This document shows, in pieces, positions 50,501 through 62,921 of a stretch of 64,000 nucleotides of DNA. Under the pieces are notes generated by a model. That model did no database searches. It was not told where the DNA came from and saw nothing but the letters and a program-made list of their open reading frames with translations. A program made the translations under genes and the position numbers. Each line of letters starts with the position of its first letter. Within the stretch, counting starts at the first letter, position 1. This stretch comes from Hyalella azteca (lineage: Eukaryota; Arthropoda; Malacostraca; Amphipoda; Hyalellidae), in the NCBI RefSeq assembly GCF_000764305.2, contig NW_025932616.1:79239-143238 (forward strand), given 5' to 3'.

Positions 50501-51414
50501 NNNNNNNNNNNNNNNNNNNNNNNNNNNNNNNNNNNNNNNNNNNNNNNNNNNNNNNNNNNNNNNNNNNNNNNNNNNNNNNNNNNNNNNNNNNNNNNNNNNN
50601 NNNNNNNNNNNNNNNNNNNNNNNNNNNNNNNNNNNNNNNNNNNNNNNNNNNNNNNNNNNNNNNNNNNNNNNNNNNNNNNNNNNNNNNNNNNNNNNNNNNN
50701 NNNNNNNNNNNNNNNNNNNNNNNNNNNNNNNNNNNNNNNNNNNNNNNNNNNNNNNNNNNNNNNNNNNNNNNNNNNNNNNNNNNNNNNNNNNNNNNNNNNN
50801 NNNNNNNNNNNNNNNNNNNNNNNNNNNNNNNNNNNNNNNNNNNNNNNNNNNNNNNNNNNNNNNNNNNNNNNNNNNNNNNNNNNNNNNNNNNNNNNNNNNN
50901 NNNNNNNNNNNNNNNNNNNNNNNNNNNNNNNNNNNNNNNNNNNNNNNNNNNNNNNNNNNNNNNNNNNNNNNNNNNNNNNNNNNNNNNNNNNNNNNNNNNN
51001 NNNNNNNNNNNNNNNNNNNNNNNNNNNNNNNNNNNNNNNNNNNNNNNNNNNNNNNNNNNNNNNNNNNNNNNNNNNNNNNNNNNNNNNNNNNNNNNNNNNN
51101 NNNNNNNNNNNNNNNNNNNNNNNNNNNNNNNNNNNNNNNNNNNNNNNNNNNNNNNNNNNNNNNNNNNNNNNNNNNNNNNNNNNNNNNNNNNNNNNNNNNN
51201 NNNNNNNNNNNNNNNNNNNNNNNNNNNNNNNNNNNNNNNNNNNNNNNNNNNNNNNNNNNNNNNNNNNNNNNNNNNNNNNNNNNNNNNNNNNNNNNNNNNN
51301 NNNNNNNNNNNNNNNNNNNNNNNNNNNNNNNNNNNNNNNNNNNNNNNNNNNNNNNNNNNNNNNNNNNNNNNNNNNNNNNNNNNNNNNNNNNNNNNNNNNN
51401 NNNNNNNNNNNNNN
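50501..51414. other. Assembly gap (914 N)
   Basis: No sequence. The two flanks are different minisatellites, so both arrays are of unknown length. Confidence 1.
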
Positions 51415-51800
51415 CCGTTCTAGAGTACCGGTACCAGTACCTCCGTTCTAGAGTACCGGTACCAGTACCTCCGTTCTAGAGTATCGGTGCCAGTACCTCT
51501 GTTCTAGAGTATCGGTACCAGTACCTCCGTTCTAGAGTATCGGTACCAGTACCTCCGTTCTAGAGCACCGGTACCAGTACCTCCGTTCTAGAGTATCGGT
51601 GCCAGTACCTCCGTTCTAGAGTACCGGTACCAGTACACTCGTTCTAGAGTCTCGTACCAGTACCCTTGTTCTAGAGTACCGGTACCAGTGCCCCTCTTCT
51701 GGAGCACCAGTACCAGTACTCTCGTTCTAGAGCACCAGTACCAGTACCCCTCTTCTAGAGTATCGGTACCAGTACCTCTGTTCTAGAGTATCGGTGCTAG
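51415..51800. repeat. Minisatellite, 28 bp palindrome-rich unit, about 14 copies
   Basis: Units of TAGAGTACCGGTACCAGTAC plus CTCCGTTC. Each unit carries overlapping palindromes (ACCGGT, GGTACC), which could favour hairpins and explain the adjacent gap. Confidence 0.94.
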
Positions 51801-52383
51801 TTTGTGTGCCCGAGGGAAGGTGTCGCGGATAATCAATGAGTGAAGAGACTCGACAGCCCTCGGCCGGTGAGGGCTTCGGAGTCCGACCCTCTCGACGACC
51901 CTCGAGGCGCCTGCCCTCGCGCGGACGCTGCCACTGACATTTTATTGCTTATGTTGCATTGCGTTTCTTGATGCGAATTATTATTATATTTACTTTTAAT
52001 TATAAAATGTGTTCGGCTTCCATGCAAACTCCATCCTGTATTTCTCCTTTGCATTTTATAACTCTTTTTGCATTTCGAAATTTTGTTTGCTATTTTCTTC
52101 GCAAATTTTCGGATTTATTTGCATCAACTTTCTTTGGCGATTATTAGTTGATTTTATCTCTTGGTTTGATCAAATTCTTGGTCATATCAAATCAAACTCG
52201 TTATTATCATATGGCAACATTTACATCACAAGCAATTCAGCTCCCATTTACACGCTGAGAGAAGTCCTACTCTCGCCCTGTCCCTCCCAAATCCCCAAGT
52301 ACGAAGCGTCGCTTATGATTTCTTAAATACCCATTTACTCAAGTACAAGTACGCATCTCACTAGCATCCGAACAGCATATTTA

Positions 52384-52492
52384 CCGTCCCAATCTCCCAC
52401 CCGTCCCAATCTCCCACCCGTCCCAATCTCCCACCCGTCCCAATCTCCCACCCGTCCCAATCTTCCAGCCGTCCCAATCTCCCACCCGCCCC
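52384..52492. repeat. Minisatellite, 17 bp C-rich unit, about six copies
   Basis: Units of CCGTCCCAATCTCCCAC, spaced 17 bp. Confidence 0.94.
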
Positions 52493-52605
52493 TCCTCACC
52501 TCGCCCCATGCGAGCGCAGCGCTAGCGTCGGACGCTGTGCAAGCATCCGTCTTCGTCGCCCGTAATTCCACTCGCGGATTTAGTGTCAGGCGGCGACAAC
52601 CAGCA

Positions 52606-52708
52606 CCCAGCCCTCCTGCACCCATTCCTCCTGCACCCAGCCCTCCTGCACCCAGCCCTCCTGCACCCAGCCCTCCTGCACCCAGCCCTCCTGCATCCAG
52701 CCCTCAGA
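52606..52708. repeat. Minisatellite, 15 bp C-rich unit, about seven copies
   Basis: Units of CAGCCCTCCTGCACC. Read in one plus frame it gives a PPAPS repeat, which is a by-product of the 15 bp period. Confidence 0.94.
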
Positions 52709-55374
52709 GGTATAGGGAAATTCAGTCTTTTCTGAGGGATTTGAGTTTACGGTGACTACGAGATTTGTTCTCTCTTCTTAATTTCGGTTCCTGCAATCAA
52801 ACCATATTCAAATTTAAATTCTTTGATCATTTGTATTTTTAAAACAATTCCTATTATAGAATCGCAATAACAGTTTTTTATAATCCACTTAAGCACTATT
52901 GGACGCTCAATTATACTGATACTACATATGTTATCAAAGCTTCACGACGGCAATAAATGCGACAGGATTCTCCGACCTAAGCTAGCCAGACTAGAAATTT
53001 TGCCCTGAGAGAAATTTTAAGTAGATTTTATTTAAATATTAAGCTGGAAAATCGGTAACACGTGCTTATGAATTCGCTGAAAAATTTTAATCCTGACACA
53101 AAAATTTACTAGGATAAATGAGTAAGATTTTGCCCTAATTGCGATGCACTTTTTGACCCTGTTTGGGTCGCCCTGAACTAGTTTGGCCCGGCAAAAATCG
53201 TTATTGTGCTACGTTCTAAAAGTGTGTAACTATGTGGAACATATGACCCATTAGTTTTTTTATTGTTTGACGTGTGTCGACTTCAGGGCGGTTTTTGCGC
53301 CACGTACCTTTGAGAGGAAGAATTCTGTGCGATTTTTAAGAATACTGAAAAAACTGAACGATTTTCACGGCCATCTATTTGGTGCGTTACAATTTTTGCG
53401 GCCTCAAACTCTTTTCACATTATTTGAAACATTTATACACGTTTTACAACTACTGGTAAACTTAATGACAAAATTTCGAAACTGCTTTACAGTGCATGAA
53501 ATTATTCAACTATCTCGATTACATTTTTTTGTTGTGAATGCCATTTTTTGTCATAATTATTTCTTAATTTGTATCGCAACGATTCCTAGTAGATTCGACC
53601 CATTATTGGCCGGACGTTAGAAGTATTATTGTCTTGCATTTTACTCACCCAACTGACAAATAAATAATTTCTTCCTCACACCAGGCAGTGATGTAAATTA
53701 TACCCAAAAGTATAAAATTGAAGACTGTCGTTGATTTGTTCGTAAGCAATTTTGGTTGCGTTACTGTTGATGAAATCGTCATGTGAAGCGTGCGCTTTGC
53801 CTCTAAAGATATTGGTCGTAAAGATCTGTTTGATTTACGACACTGAAAGCAAGCTCTATCAAAAATCGAGTGTCCTCTTAAGCCACATCTTATGCATACG
53901 AAATTCTGACATTTTCAACGCTGTTGTAAGAGCCAAAGCGTCTTCAGACGTCAGGTCTAAAAGTTTGCTGATGTCAAAGGGGGCCAAAAAATTTCCTTCC
54001 AAATCAGCTGTCGCTGGGACAGAAAGAAGCTTTTCTTCTCGCGCGACCGTAATTTTTTACTTGGCTGCTCTCAGCCTCTTGGGCTGAGGCTTTCCTGAGA
54101 TTTTTGTAATTGCTTTTGAGTTCAGAAGAGCTGCGGTCGCTGTATTGCTTATTGGAAATCCAAGACACATTAACAAATGCGTTATCTATATTTCGAATAA
54201 TTGTTTTAACTTGAGAAATTCTATTTTCTATTACATTTTCGAAAAGTTGGCTATACTTTCAAAGTCTCACCCGCAACCGGTCATGAGAGTACGAGAATTG
54301 GTTTGTTCGACTGTTGCCTCTTTTTTATCGGTGATCTTAGCACTGGAAATTCTTACGTGCGCGAAATCACTATTTAAATTTCTGCGCGCACAAACAGAAA
54401 CTGTTACGTTGCCAAATAACACGGGAATAAATAAATTTTGCTGTTAGTGGTGAAATCCTCGATCCCTGAGAGTACAAGGAAAAGGGAATAGTAATATAAT
54501 ATCTAATTTCTTGTTTATATATATTAGATTTTTTTTAATTAAAAACTTGTAATTTCCATCAAACTTCAAAATCCAAGTTCATCATGATTTTTTTTAAGTA
54601 CTTTTGAAATGCATTTTAAAGTTTGATTTTTGAATGCCTTAACAATTGATTAATTGGGATGGAAATTACATTTTAATTATATAATCGTGCAAGTTATATT
54701 GTACAACTAAACTCAATGAACTCCCGAATCTGTGTATTTTTATATTTTATTTTTTTCGCACACGTTTGACTGAGTTTAAGGCTGACATAATTCGCCGGCG
54801 AAAATATATATTTCCAAGTATAAAAACTTTCAGTTTTGAGGAGATTTAAGTTTATTTTCAGAATTTATCATTTAAATAATAAATTCATACGGTTCTAAAC
54901 CAACATAATTGTAATTATTACAGCCTTTGCAGATCGGTTGTTTAAATGATCTACGATCATTTGAGGAAGTTATCGGATACTTTCCTAATTCAGAAACGGT
55001 TATACCCACATGCTTGAAATTTCAGCTACAACGCAATTGTGAAATTGCAAAATTTATTGAATAATATGGAAATTCAAGATTTTTGGGACAGTTATCTGGT
55101 AATTACTTAATTCATAAACGACATGACCCATATACTTGAAATAATTAGTCACTACGCAGTTGCGATATAACCAAATTCCTCGAATTAATTGATGAATAAA
55201 CTGACTAAACGAAAATACCTCGAATTATTTCAGTTTATTATTTATCAAATGTTTGGAATTAGTTGAACATCCATTTTATTATTATCAAATTTCTGTAATC
55301 AGTTGATTATCCATTTTTATTTTGGGACAAGCATTGGTTACTTAACTGTTTCAGAATCGACCAAAAGCACATAC

Positions 55375-55524
55375 CAGGGCCTATACTTTCAAAAAAAGTT
55401 AAGAGATCGTAAGTTCATCAGCCAGTCATTGACGGCCTTTCAAGCAAAATCCACCAATCATAGACAAGAAAATAGTGCGTAAGTACTTACGTTCACTTAG
55501 CGAGTTTTGAAAGTATGGCCCCTG
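55375..55524 (+). mobile_element. MITE-like element, copy 5 (best-preserved ends)
   Basis: Starts CAGGGCCTATACTTTCAAAA and ends GTTTTGAAAGTATGGCCCCT plus G, 150 bp. It interrupts a 127 bp satellite unit between CACATAC and AACTTGTTACAGCC, which are adjacent in other units, so its ends are well defined. No target-site duplication is visible. Confidence 0.94.
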
Positions 55525-55948
55525 AACTTGTTACAGCCACTGCACATTTATGAAATTACCATGTTTCTTTAGGTTGGCCTAAATCCAAGTTCATTTATAT
55601 GTGGAAGCTATTGGTCAAATGTCTCATCCAGAAACGACTAAACTCCCTCTATTGAAATTTTTACAGCCACTGAGCAAGTGTGAATTTAGCTTATTCTGGG
55701 AATTCGGAGGGGATCCAAGTTCTTTTACAGCAGTTATCGGTCAATTACCTAATTTTAAAACAACGCAACTCGCATACTTGAACTTCTAACAGCAACTGCC
55801 TAGGTGAAAAATTTATATATTTTTCGTCTTTCATAGAAATTCATGTTCATTTGTGACGGTTACACTACAATTACCTAAATAAAAATAGACGAGACCCATA
55901 TGCCTGATATTAATACAGCAAATGCTCAGATGTAACACTAATATATTG

Positions 55949-56221
55949 CGAGAGATTATTCATTGCGAGAGATTATTTATTGCGAGAGATTATTTATTGC
56001 GAGAGATTATTTATTGCGAGAGATTATTTATTGAGAGAGATTATTTATTGAGAGAGATTATTTATTGCGAGAGATTATTTATTGCGAGAGATTATTTATT
56101 GCGGGAGATTATTTATTGCGAGAGATTATTTATTGCGAGAGATTATTTATTGCGAAAGATTATTTATTGCGAGAGATTATTTATTGCGGGAGATTATTTA
56201 TTGCGGGAGATTATTTATTGT
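55949..56221. repeat. 17 bp minisatellite nested in the 127 bp satellite
   Basis: About 16 units of GAGATTATTTATTGCGA with GCGG and GAGA variants. It begins in the AT-rich tail of a satellite unit (ACTAATATATTGCGAGAG). Confidence 0.95.
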
Positions 56222-57117
56222 GCCGGTTGTTGGGGATTCAAATTCATTTAGGTCGGTTATCTGGTAATTATCAGTACAAACTATTAAAACCACATGCTTG
56301 TAATTGTTGCAGCCACTGCGCAGTCGTAAATTAGCATATTTTTTGACTTAAGAGATGATACATGTTTGTTTTCGGCAGTTAACGGTTAAATGCCGAATTA
56401 AAAAAATAATAAACAACATATCTGAAATTGTTGTAGCTACTTCGTAAGTGCAAAATTATAATATTTCTCGAGATCGGTTAAAATCAAAGTTTATTTACGG
56501 CCTAAATCGGTGAATTACCTAATTTTGAAACGGCTAAATACTAACCCACATTCTTGAAATTATTTAGCCACTTTACAATATTAATATTAAAATATTTGTT
56601 TAATTTGGTGGAAATCCAAGTTAATTTTTGGCAGCCATTGGTTGATTAGAAATTCAAAAACGAATTAATAGTCAATCATATATGTTGAATTATTATTACA
56701 CTTTGCGAGTGTGAAATTAATGTATTAATCGAATTTTGAGAAATTATAGCAGCCAAGGAGCGTTTGTACAATTTATATGTATAGCGATGATGGGGAGATC
56801 CAAATTCATTTGCGTCCATTATGATTTAAAAAATGATATTATTATAACCAGTTTCAAAAGCGATGCAACCACCACCACCAGATAATTACGGCCCTTGCAC
56901 AGGCGTGAAATTAATTTTTACTCGAGTTAATAGGAGATCCAAGTTGAATTGGAATCTTGCAGATGAATTGGAATCGGCAGTTGTGGAATCTTACTACATC
57001 TCCGGTTTATTCATCATGAGCAAAGCCTGCTCTATAACTACTCGCTGCTTCTTTATAATTAAGATTTCTCTTCAGCCGCCAATAATTCAATATTTTTTAC
57101 ATCAAATTCTCCCATGA

Positions 57118-57219
57118 TTAAACGTCCTGAAAAGTGCAATTTATCTCCCCATGTAATTTAGGCATGAAAGCTTCCAGTCTCCTCATCTCGTCGGCCATGT
57201 TTTCCAGCGACATCTCGAC
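57118..57219 (-). CDS. Candidate terminal exon of an unidentified minus-strand gene
   Basis: After a good acceptor (GATGTTTTTCAG) the minus strand reads 33 codons and a TAA: VEMSLENMADEMRRLEAFMP, then KLHGEINCTFQDV. The composition (many Met, Glu, Leu, Arg) suggests an amphipathic helix. An AATAAA polyadenylation signal lies on the minus strand at 57006-57011, about 107 nt after the stop. I know no family for it and could not find the preceding exon, which should be at higher coordinates. The combination of acceptor, protein-like composition, stop and signal is the only support. Confidence 0.35.
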   Translation of the reverse strand, partial: VEMSLENMADEMRRLEAFMPKLHGEINCTFQDV

Positions 57220-57730
57220 CTGAAAAACATCGGTGATTTCCTTCGATATTTTCCTGGTTTCTCCGCTAAAAATATCCCAACTTCATTGTAAAAACGAAGA
57301 AAAATTCACGCGGATCTTCATGGGTACAACATAGATTAATAAATCGATGTAGTAAATCTCGCGCAGAAGATATTTCCTTTAACGGATCTTCAGGTGCTAA
57401 GGAAATTCAGATACAATTTAGTTGTAAATAGAAACGTGAATTCCTTGTAAAAGATTTAACTTGGAATGATCAGTAGGTATTATGTATGTTTTGTATTTCC
57501 TTCAAATAATCAAAAAGGCCAAAGTTGCACGGAGTCGGCGTACAAACATCGTTGGAACATCGCTCAAACTTCCGTAACGTCAACGTTCCCAGCGACACGG
57601 CCATCAGCTCTCAAGATGCCGGAGCAGCGAGGCAAAATTTGCTTTTATTTAGAAAAGCATTTGATGTTGTGGCCGAAAAAAGCGTCGGCCTTCATCCAAA
57701 GTATTTTGCGTACATGGCTCATCTCCACTC
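57220..57730. other. No gene identified
   Basis: Plus-strand frames at 57466-57771 and 57525-57743 overlap in different registers and are unrecognised; the second contains RQNLLLFRKAFDVVAEKS, which looks protein-like but has no support from splice sites. Confidence 0.4.
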
Positions 57731-58172
57731 ACATAGTCTGTAGTAGGAAATGCCCACATGGTCTGCAGTAGGAAATGCTTACATGGTCTGCAGTAGGAAA
57801 TGCTTACATGGTCTGCAGTTGGAACTGCTCGCATGGTCTGCAGTAGGAAATGCTTACATGGTCTGCAGCAGGAAATGCTTACATGGTCTGCAGTAGAAAA
57901 TGCTTACATGGTCTACTGTAGAAAATGCTTACATGTTCTGTAGTAGGAAATTCTCATATGGTCTGCTGTAGAAAATGCTTACATGGTCTACAGTAGGAAA
58001 TGCTTACAAGGTGTGCAGTAGGAAACGCCTAAATGGTCTGCAGTAGGAAATGCTCGCAGGGTCTGAAGTAGGAAATGCTTACATGGTCTGCAGTAGGAAA
58101 TGCTCGCATCGTCTGCCGTTGCAAATGCTCGCATGGTCTGTTGTTGCAAATGCTCGCATGGTCTGTAGTTAG
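57731..58172. repeat. Minisatellite, 25 bp unit, about 18 copies
   Basis: Units of GGTCTGCAGTAGGAAATGCT plus TACAT, spaced 25 bp (57785, 57810), with TGCTCGCAT variants. Confidence 0.95.
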
Positions 58173-58205
58173 AAATGCAAATTTCACGTCAGACATAAGA
58201 GCATT

Positions 58206-58680
58206 TTTTCACTGACAAGCATAACTAGATGAAGGCAAGTTATAAGTTAAATCAGAGTAAATTAATTCAATCAATGGCATCGTGGATATGTTCTCCAATC
58301 ATCATAAATCTTTCATTCCTTGGAAGTTCTGCATTCCTCGGAAATTCTATAGATAGGCGAGTTAACCCTCTACCGCCTTATGTCACTCTACGGGAACATA
58401 ACTTTCAACTCAAATTATACGTAAACTATTGAGTGTAGATTTTTCACTGACAAACATAATTAGATGAAGACAAGTTATAAGAATATTTTAAATTAGGGTA
58501 AATTCATTCAATCAACGGCATCGTGGATATGTTCTCCAATCATCGTAAATCTTTCCTTTCTTGGAAGTTCTGCATTCCTCGGAAATTCTAAATATGGGCG
58601 AGTTAACCCTCTACCGCCGTATGTCACTCTCCGGGTACATAACTTTCAACTCAAATTATACGTAAACTATTGAGTGTAGC
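58206..58680. repeat. 235 bp tandem duplication
   Basis: TTTTCACTGACAA.CATAA starts both copies (58206 and 58441). They share ATCGTGGATATGTTCTCCAA, GAAGTTCTGCATTCCTCGGA and AGTTAACCCTCTACCGCC, and differ by scattered changes. Confidence 0.94.
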
Positions 58681-58824
58681 AACCTGAGGACGTTTGTACG
58701 CAACAGAGAACATTTTAAAGTTGTCGTACGTGGCGGCAAGTTATACGTAAACTATTGAGTGTAGCAACCTGAGGACGTTTGTACGCAACAGAGAACATTT
58801 TAAAGTTGTCGTACGTGGCGGCAA
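58656..58824. repeat. 85 bp tandem duplication, identical copies
   Basis: TTATACGTAAACTATTGAGT through GTCGTACGTGGCGGCAA occurs at 58656-58739 and 58741-58824 with no difference that I can see. It overlaps the end of the 235 bp duplication. Confidence 0.95.
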
Positions 58825-60671
58825 CCAACAGTGCAAGTCATTCTGCGCTCACTAGAACGTATCCTTTTTGGGAAGTAGGCTTGTGACAATATTGCGCCGG
58901 TTACTCGTGTCAGGCGGTTTAGAGGGGGTTTAGGTATAGAGGGTTTAAACCCGTTCGATGTTCTTAAGTCCTTTTCCCGTCAAACAAGTTACGAGTTTAA
59001 TGATCATTCAGTACATGATCGTAAATAATCTAATGGTTAATTCTACCAGTTTCGGAATTTCTATGCTAGGACGATTATCAGATTGAGTAGAAAAAGAAAG
59101 CTATAAATTAAATTTCAAAAGGAATAATCTTCGAACACATTTTCGGTTTCATCGAAATCCACCATTGATGTGTGCTTTTCATTGAAAGAAATCCGTGTAA
59201 TTCATGTTCGGATCATTATTTCTAATGCTATGCCTACCTGGCGTGTGGAGTTGCAATTCACCGTCGGTGTTGCAGCCGTGCCGACGCTATCACACACAAA
59301 AGTTTGCATCGCAGAAAGAATGTCTTGCGACTGACGCGAAGTTGCGGAACTGTAGATAAGCTCTCCCTCTACGACGCTTAACCCTTAGCGCAGTTTTGAG
59401 CAGGATATTGACCGCATGATAGACGGCCATGCCTTTGCCACCGATAACACTGCCATGATTTTTATTATTGAAGGTGTGACGGTATACCCAACTGTACAAT
59501 CATGGTGGAATTATCATCGTGAATTTGGGCGCCATTCCGTGGCCAACGATGCTCGGAGTGAATTTTCAGCATAGAAGAAGGCCTAAATTTTTCGCGCATG
59601 ATGAATAATCGCACGCCGTAGACAAATTCAATACCGTAATTGCCATTTTAAAATGACAAACGGGAAACAGAAATGGCTTCTTTCGAGTGGCTGGGATCAT
59701 ACCACAAAGAATCGCCAGAGTGACCTTTGAATTCGAATCAACATCGTAAGTCGGGCCGCTGATGAAAACACCATTAGTGGCTTAAAAATTAGTGCAAAAA
59801 CTTCAGATAAATTATTTAAATTATCTTAGTGATGATTTCGTTTCCTGTAACGTCGGAAAATTAGAAAAATCCCCAATGATGTATTAATTAGACCTAGACA
59901 ACAATTTTTGATCTCTGCTGAAAATTGAGTCAATGGATAATTTTTGAAAAATGTGTTTGTTCGGAAAATATTTCAAATGAATAGACGCGGGGTCACGTGG
60001 AGTTCACGATAAGCTTCCTTAAAGATAAGATTCCTTAAAAATATTCCATGATATTCAAAACTCTCAAAACAAAATTTCGAGCACGACAGGAAAGACGTCA
60101 CGTGCAACAGGTTCTTACAATAAATTCTCCTTTCAAGTGTGTTTATTTTGAAAACTTATTTGCAATGACGTCAAAGTGAATTTAAATTAAAGTTGAGAAG
60201 TCTCGTTGAAGCTCGCTTCCATGCAAGTACAGGATGCACGTGTTGATATCAATAAACATTTTTGAAAAATAAACTGAATCCCGGCGGCACATCCTTGGTA
60301 AAACTTTTGCGTTCAAGCAGGAAAATCCTTTACTACCTCACATAGCTACTTTAGAAGATAACGAGGTAAGATATTTTCCATGAACTTTTTAAAGTTTTCG
60401 GCAAGAATCGCGGCCAGAGGAGAGCTGTAGATCAACTTAATTATGGTAGGCTGTGCGTGAAACATGCCACGCAGCAGCCGCCAAAATCTGAAGAAAATGT
60501 GCTGACATCTTTGAAGAAAATGCAAGGCTTGGAAAGCATGAAGAAAATTTAAGGATTTTAAAATGAAAGAAAGTTTTTAGCATGAAATCATACATTATGC
60601 ATGGTAGACCGTGATAGGTACTGAATAGAGGGCAGAGAAACAGAGAAAGAAAAGTGTTTAACAATAAATTA
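58825..60671. other. No recognised gene
   Basis: Open frames at 59290-59499 and 60437-60664 (minus) are unrecognised. Confidence 0.45.
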
Positions 60672-60965
60672 AGCGTAAGGCGCGATAGAAATCACGAAGC
60701 ATGAAAAAACGTAAGGCGCGAATGAAAGAGCAAAGCATGAAAAAAGCGTAAGGCGAGAAAGAAAGAGCGAAGCATGAAAAAACGTAAGGCGCGAACGAAA
60801 GAGCAAAGCATGAAAAAAGCGTAAGATGCGAAAGAAGGAGCAGAGCACGAAAAAATCGTAAGGCGTGAAGAAAGAGCATAGCAAGAGAAAAGCGTAAGGC
60901 GCGAAAGAAAGAGCAAAGCAGAAAAAGGCGTAAGGCGTGAAAGAAAGAGCTAAGCATTAAAAAAG
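60672..60965. repeat. Minisatellite, ~36 bp unit, about eight copies
   Basis: Units of GTAAGGCGCGAAAGAAAGAG plus CAAAGCATGAAAAAAGC. The minus strand yields three overlapping hydrophobic spurious frames. Confidence 0.95.
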
Positions 60966-62077
60966 CAATTTTATACAAGAAGGTTAAAAAGCGGTTCAAA
61001 TTTCAAAGGTGTCAGTTCAGCTGTTTCTGAAATAGTGTTAGTTTGAATAACTTTTTTAATCCAACTCGAAAATTCCCCAAAGCCTAGAAATTTTTTCACT
61101 TTAAAAACGGCCAAACTTATATTCAAACTTCACGAGCGTATGTATAGTATTGTATATTATAAGTATTATAACTTATTAGTGTGAAGAGCTTTTCGAATTC
61201 TACTCGGAAATCCTCCAAAACCGAGAAATGTATTCACTTTAATGTTTTTCAAGCTTATTAGACGCCCAAAAAAGTGTGTAGGAGAAAGGAATTGCTGAAT
61301 AAGCGAATTCTGCAAGGAGTCGAGACTGAAAATTCCAAATTTATTTGTAAAAAAATAACACGAAGGAAGTCAAGGAAATTTCCTCAAACTTCTTGCCTGG
61401 TCGTAAATTTTGCTTAAAATAAGCCTCTGGACGGCCTATGCATGCAAACAAGCTGCGCCACTGAATTCATTTTTCACGCTTTCCACTTAATTTTTGTCGT
61501 GAAAATTTATATTGTAACTTCAATGTAAGGTTCACGTGTACAATTGTATATAATATTTAATACTAAAGCTTATGCCAGTACGTTACTTCGCATTATTAGT
61601 ACTGGCTAGAATCTTGTACGTAACTACTCTTCTCCTCGTAACTATTCTGTAATTAGTTTATTTATGTGTATAACATTTACATATGAATATATTACTATGA
61701 CGTTGCAGTATCTCCTGTTTTATAGCAGTCTTCTTATATATGACGGGTATATGGTTTTCCAATTGAATAAAGCTCTGGAGGAGTTAACTCGAGTTTCGCT
61801 TACAAGTATGATCATTTTCATTATTACTATTATTATTTATATCCTTATAATTTCCATTATGATTATTATTGTTAATATAATTGTTTTTATTATTATATTG
61901 CAATAATTGCTATTATTTGTATCAGTTCTATTTGTATTAGTGTTTGCATTAGTATTAGTATTATTCGCTACATGACGATCATTATCGGGATTTGTTGAAT
62001 GCCTTTGTTCCTTAATTATCCTTTGACGGAGAAGGACATGAGGGGAGATGACGCATAAAGCTTTGTAAACTTTGAAC
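60966..62077. other. No recognised gene
   Basis: A low-complexity ATT-rich stretch runs from about 61800 to 61970. No exon seen. Confidence 0.45.
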
Positions 62078-62640
62078 AGGTTCATGCCTTTGAACAGGTT
62101 CATGACTTTGAACAAGTTCATGACTTTGAACAAGTTCATGACTTTGAGCAAGTTCATGACTTTGAACAAGTTCATGACTTTGAGCAAGTTCATGACTTTG
62201 AACAGGTTCATGACTTTGAACAAGATCATGACTTTGAACAGGTTCATGACTTTGAACAGGTTCATGACTTTAAGCAAGTTCATGACTTTGAACAGGTTCA
62301 TGACTTTGAACAGATTCGTGACTTTGAACAGGTTCATGACTTTGAATAGTTTCGTGACTCTGAACAGGTTCGTGCCTTTGAACAGATTCGTGCCTTTGAA
62401 CAGTTTCTTGACTGTGAACAGGTTCATGACTTTGAACAGGTTCACAACTTTGAACAAGTTCATGACTTTGAACAAGTTCATAACTTTGAGCAGGTTCGTG
62501 CCTTTGAACAGGTTCATGACTTTGAACAGGTTCATGACTTTGAACAAGTTCATGACTTTCAAAAAGTTCATAACTTTCAACAAGTTCATAACTTTTAGCA
62601 GGTTCATGACTCTCAACAGGTTCATAACTTTTAACAGGTT
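62078..62640. repeat. Minisatellite, 18 bp unit, about 31 copies
   Basis: Units of TTTGAACAGGTTCATGAC with CAAGTTCATGAC and CAGATTCGTG variants. Phase is kept throughout, so one plus frame and two minus frames remain open, the longest about 276 codons including flanks. Confidence 0.97.
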
Positions 62641-62921
62641 TATAACTTTCATTCGCGATAAATTCAAACAAATTAAACTATTTGTAGGGACTAATTTTTC
62701 CGAAATCTGGTTCCAATTTTTCGATTTTCAAAATGGAAATTGGAACATTTCGGTTGTTTCTGATTTAATTCTGAAGGTTTTCACTGAAGTAACTAAAATC
62801 GTATAATTTGGTTCAGTTCGATCGACCATTTCCATCTTTTCTCGCAGTTTTTGTATGTTTTGGAGGCTTTTTTACACCGTATCCATTTCGATAGATTTTT
62901 CTGAATTTTGCAGTAAACGAT
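62641..62921. other. No recognised feature
   Basis: Short spacer between the 18 bp array and dispersed repeat copy B. Confidence 0.4.

Larger units (their letters stand above)
51801..54919. other. No recognised gene; two GC-rich arrays at its left
   Basis: 51810-51940 and 52490-52620 are locally GC-rich. Open frames at 53267-53620 and 53752-54087 (plus) are unrecognised. The minus strand of 53830-53900 contains a CIRCGLRGHSIF zinc-knuckle-like stretch in a broken frame, too weak to call. Confidence 0.45.
54920..57000. repeat. Ancient degenerate satellite, ~127 bp unit
   Basis: About 14 strongly diverged units share, in order, GATCCAAGTTCATTT, a GGCAGTTATCGGTTAATTAC phrase, CCTAATTCAGAAACGAC, CCATATGCTTGAAATTGT, ACAGCCACTGCGCAAGTG and TGAAATTA..ATATTT. 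CCAAGTTCATTT-like phrases occur at 55584, 55713, 55840, 56355, 56479 and 56609, a spacing of about 124-130 bp. One unit is split by MITE copy 5, and another is expanded by a 17 bp array. No coding function is visible. Confidence 0.85.

Noticed and set aside
52537..52755. Proline-rich PPAPSPPAPS protein
   Set aside because: Produced by a 15 bp C-rich array; no other coding evidence.
53830..53900. Zinc-knuckle-like CIRCGLRGHSIFDRAC on the minus strand
   Set aside because: Spacing (CX2CX4HX6C) is not the retroviral CCHC form, the frame is broken on both sides, and no gag or polymerase sequence is near.
61837..62806. Long open frames (up to 276 codons) on both strands, with MNLFKV- and MTLNRF-type repeats
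   Set aside because: They follow an 18 bp tandem array; a unit length divisible by three without stops keeps frames open. No start context, domain or flanking coding signal.
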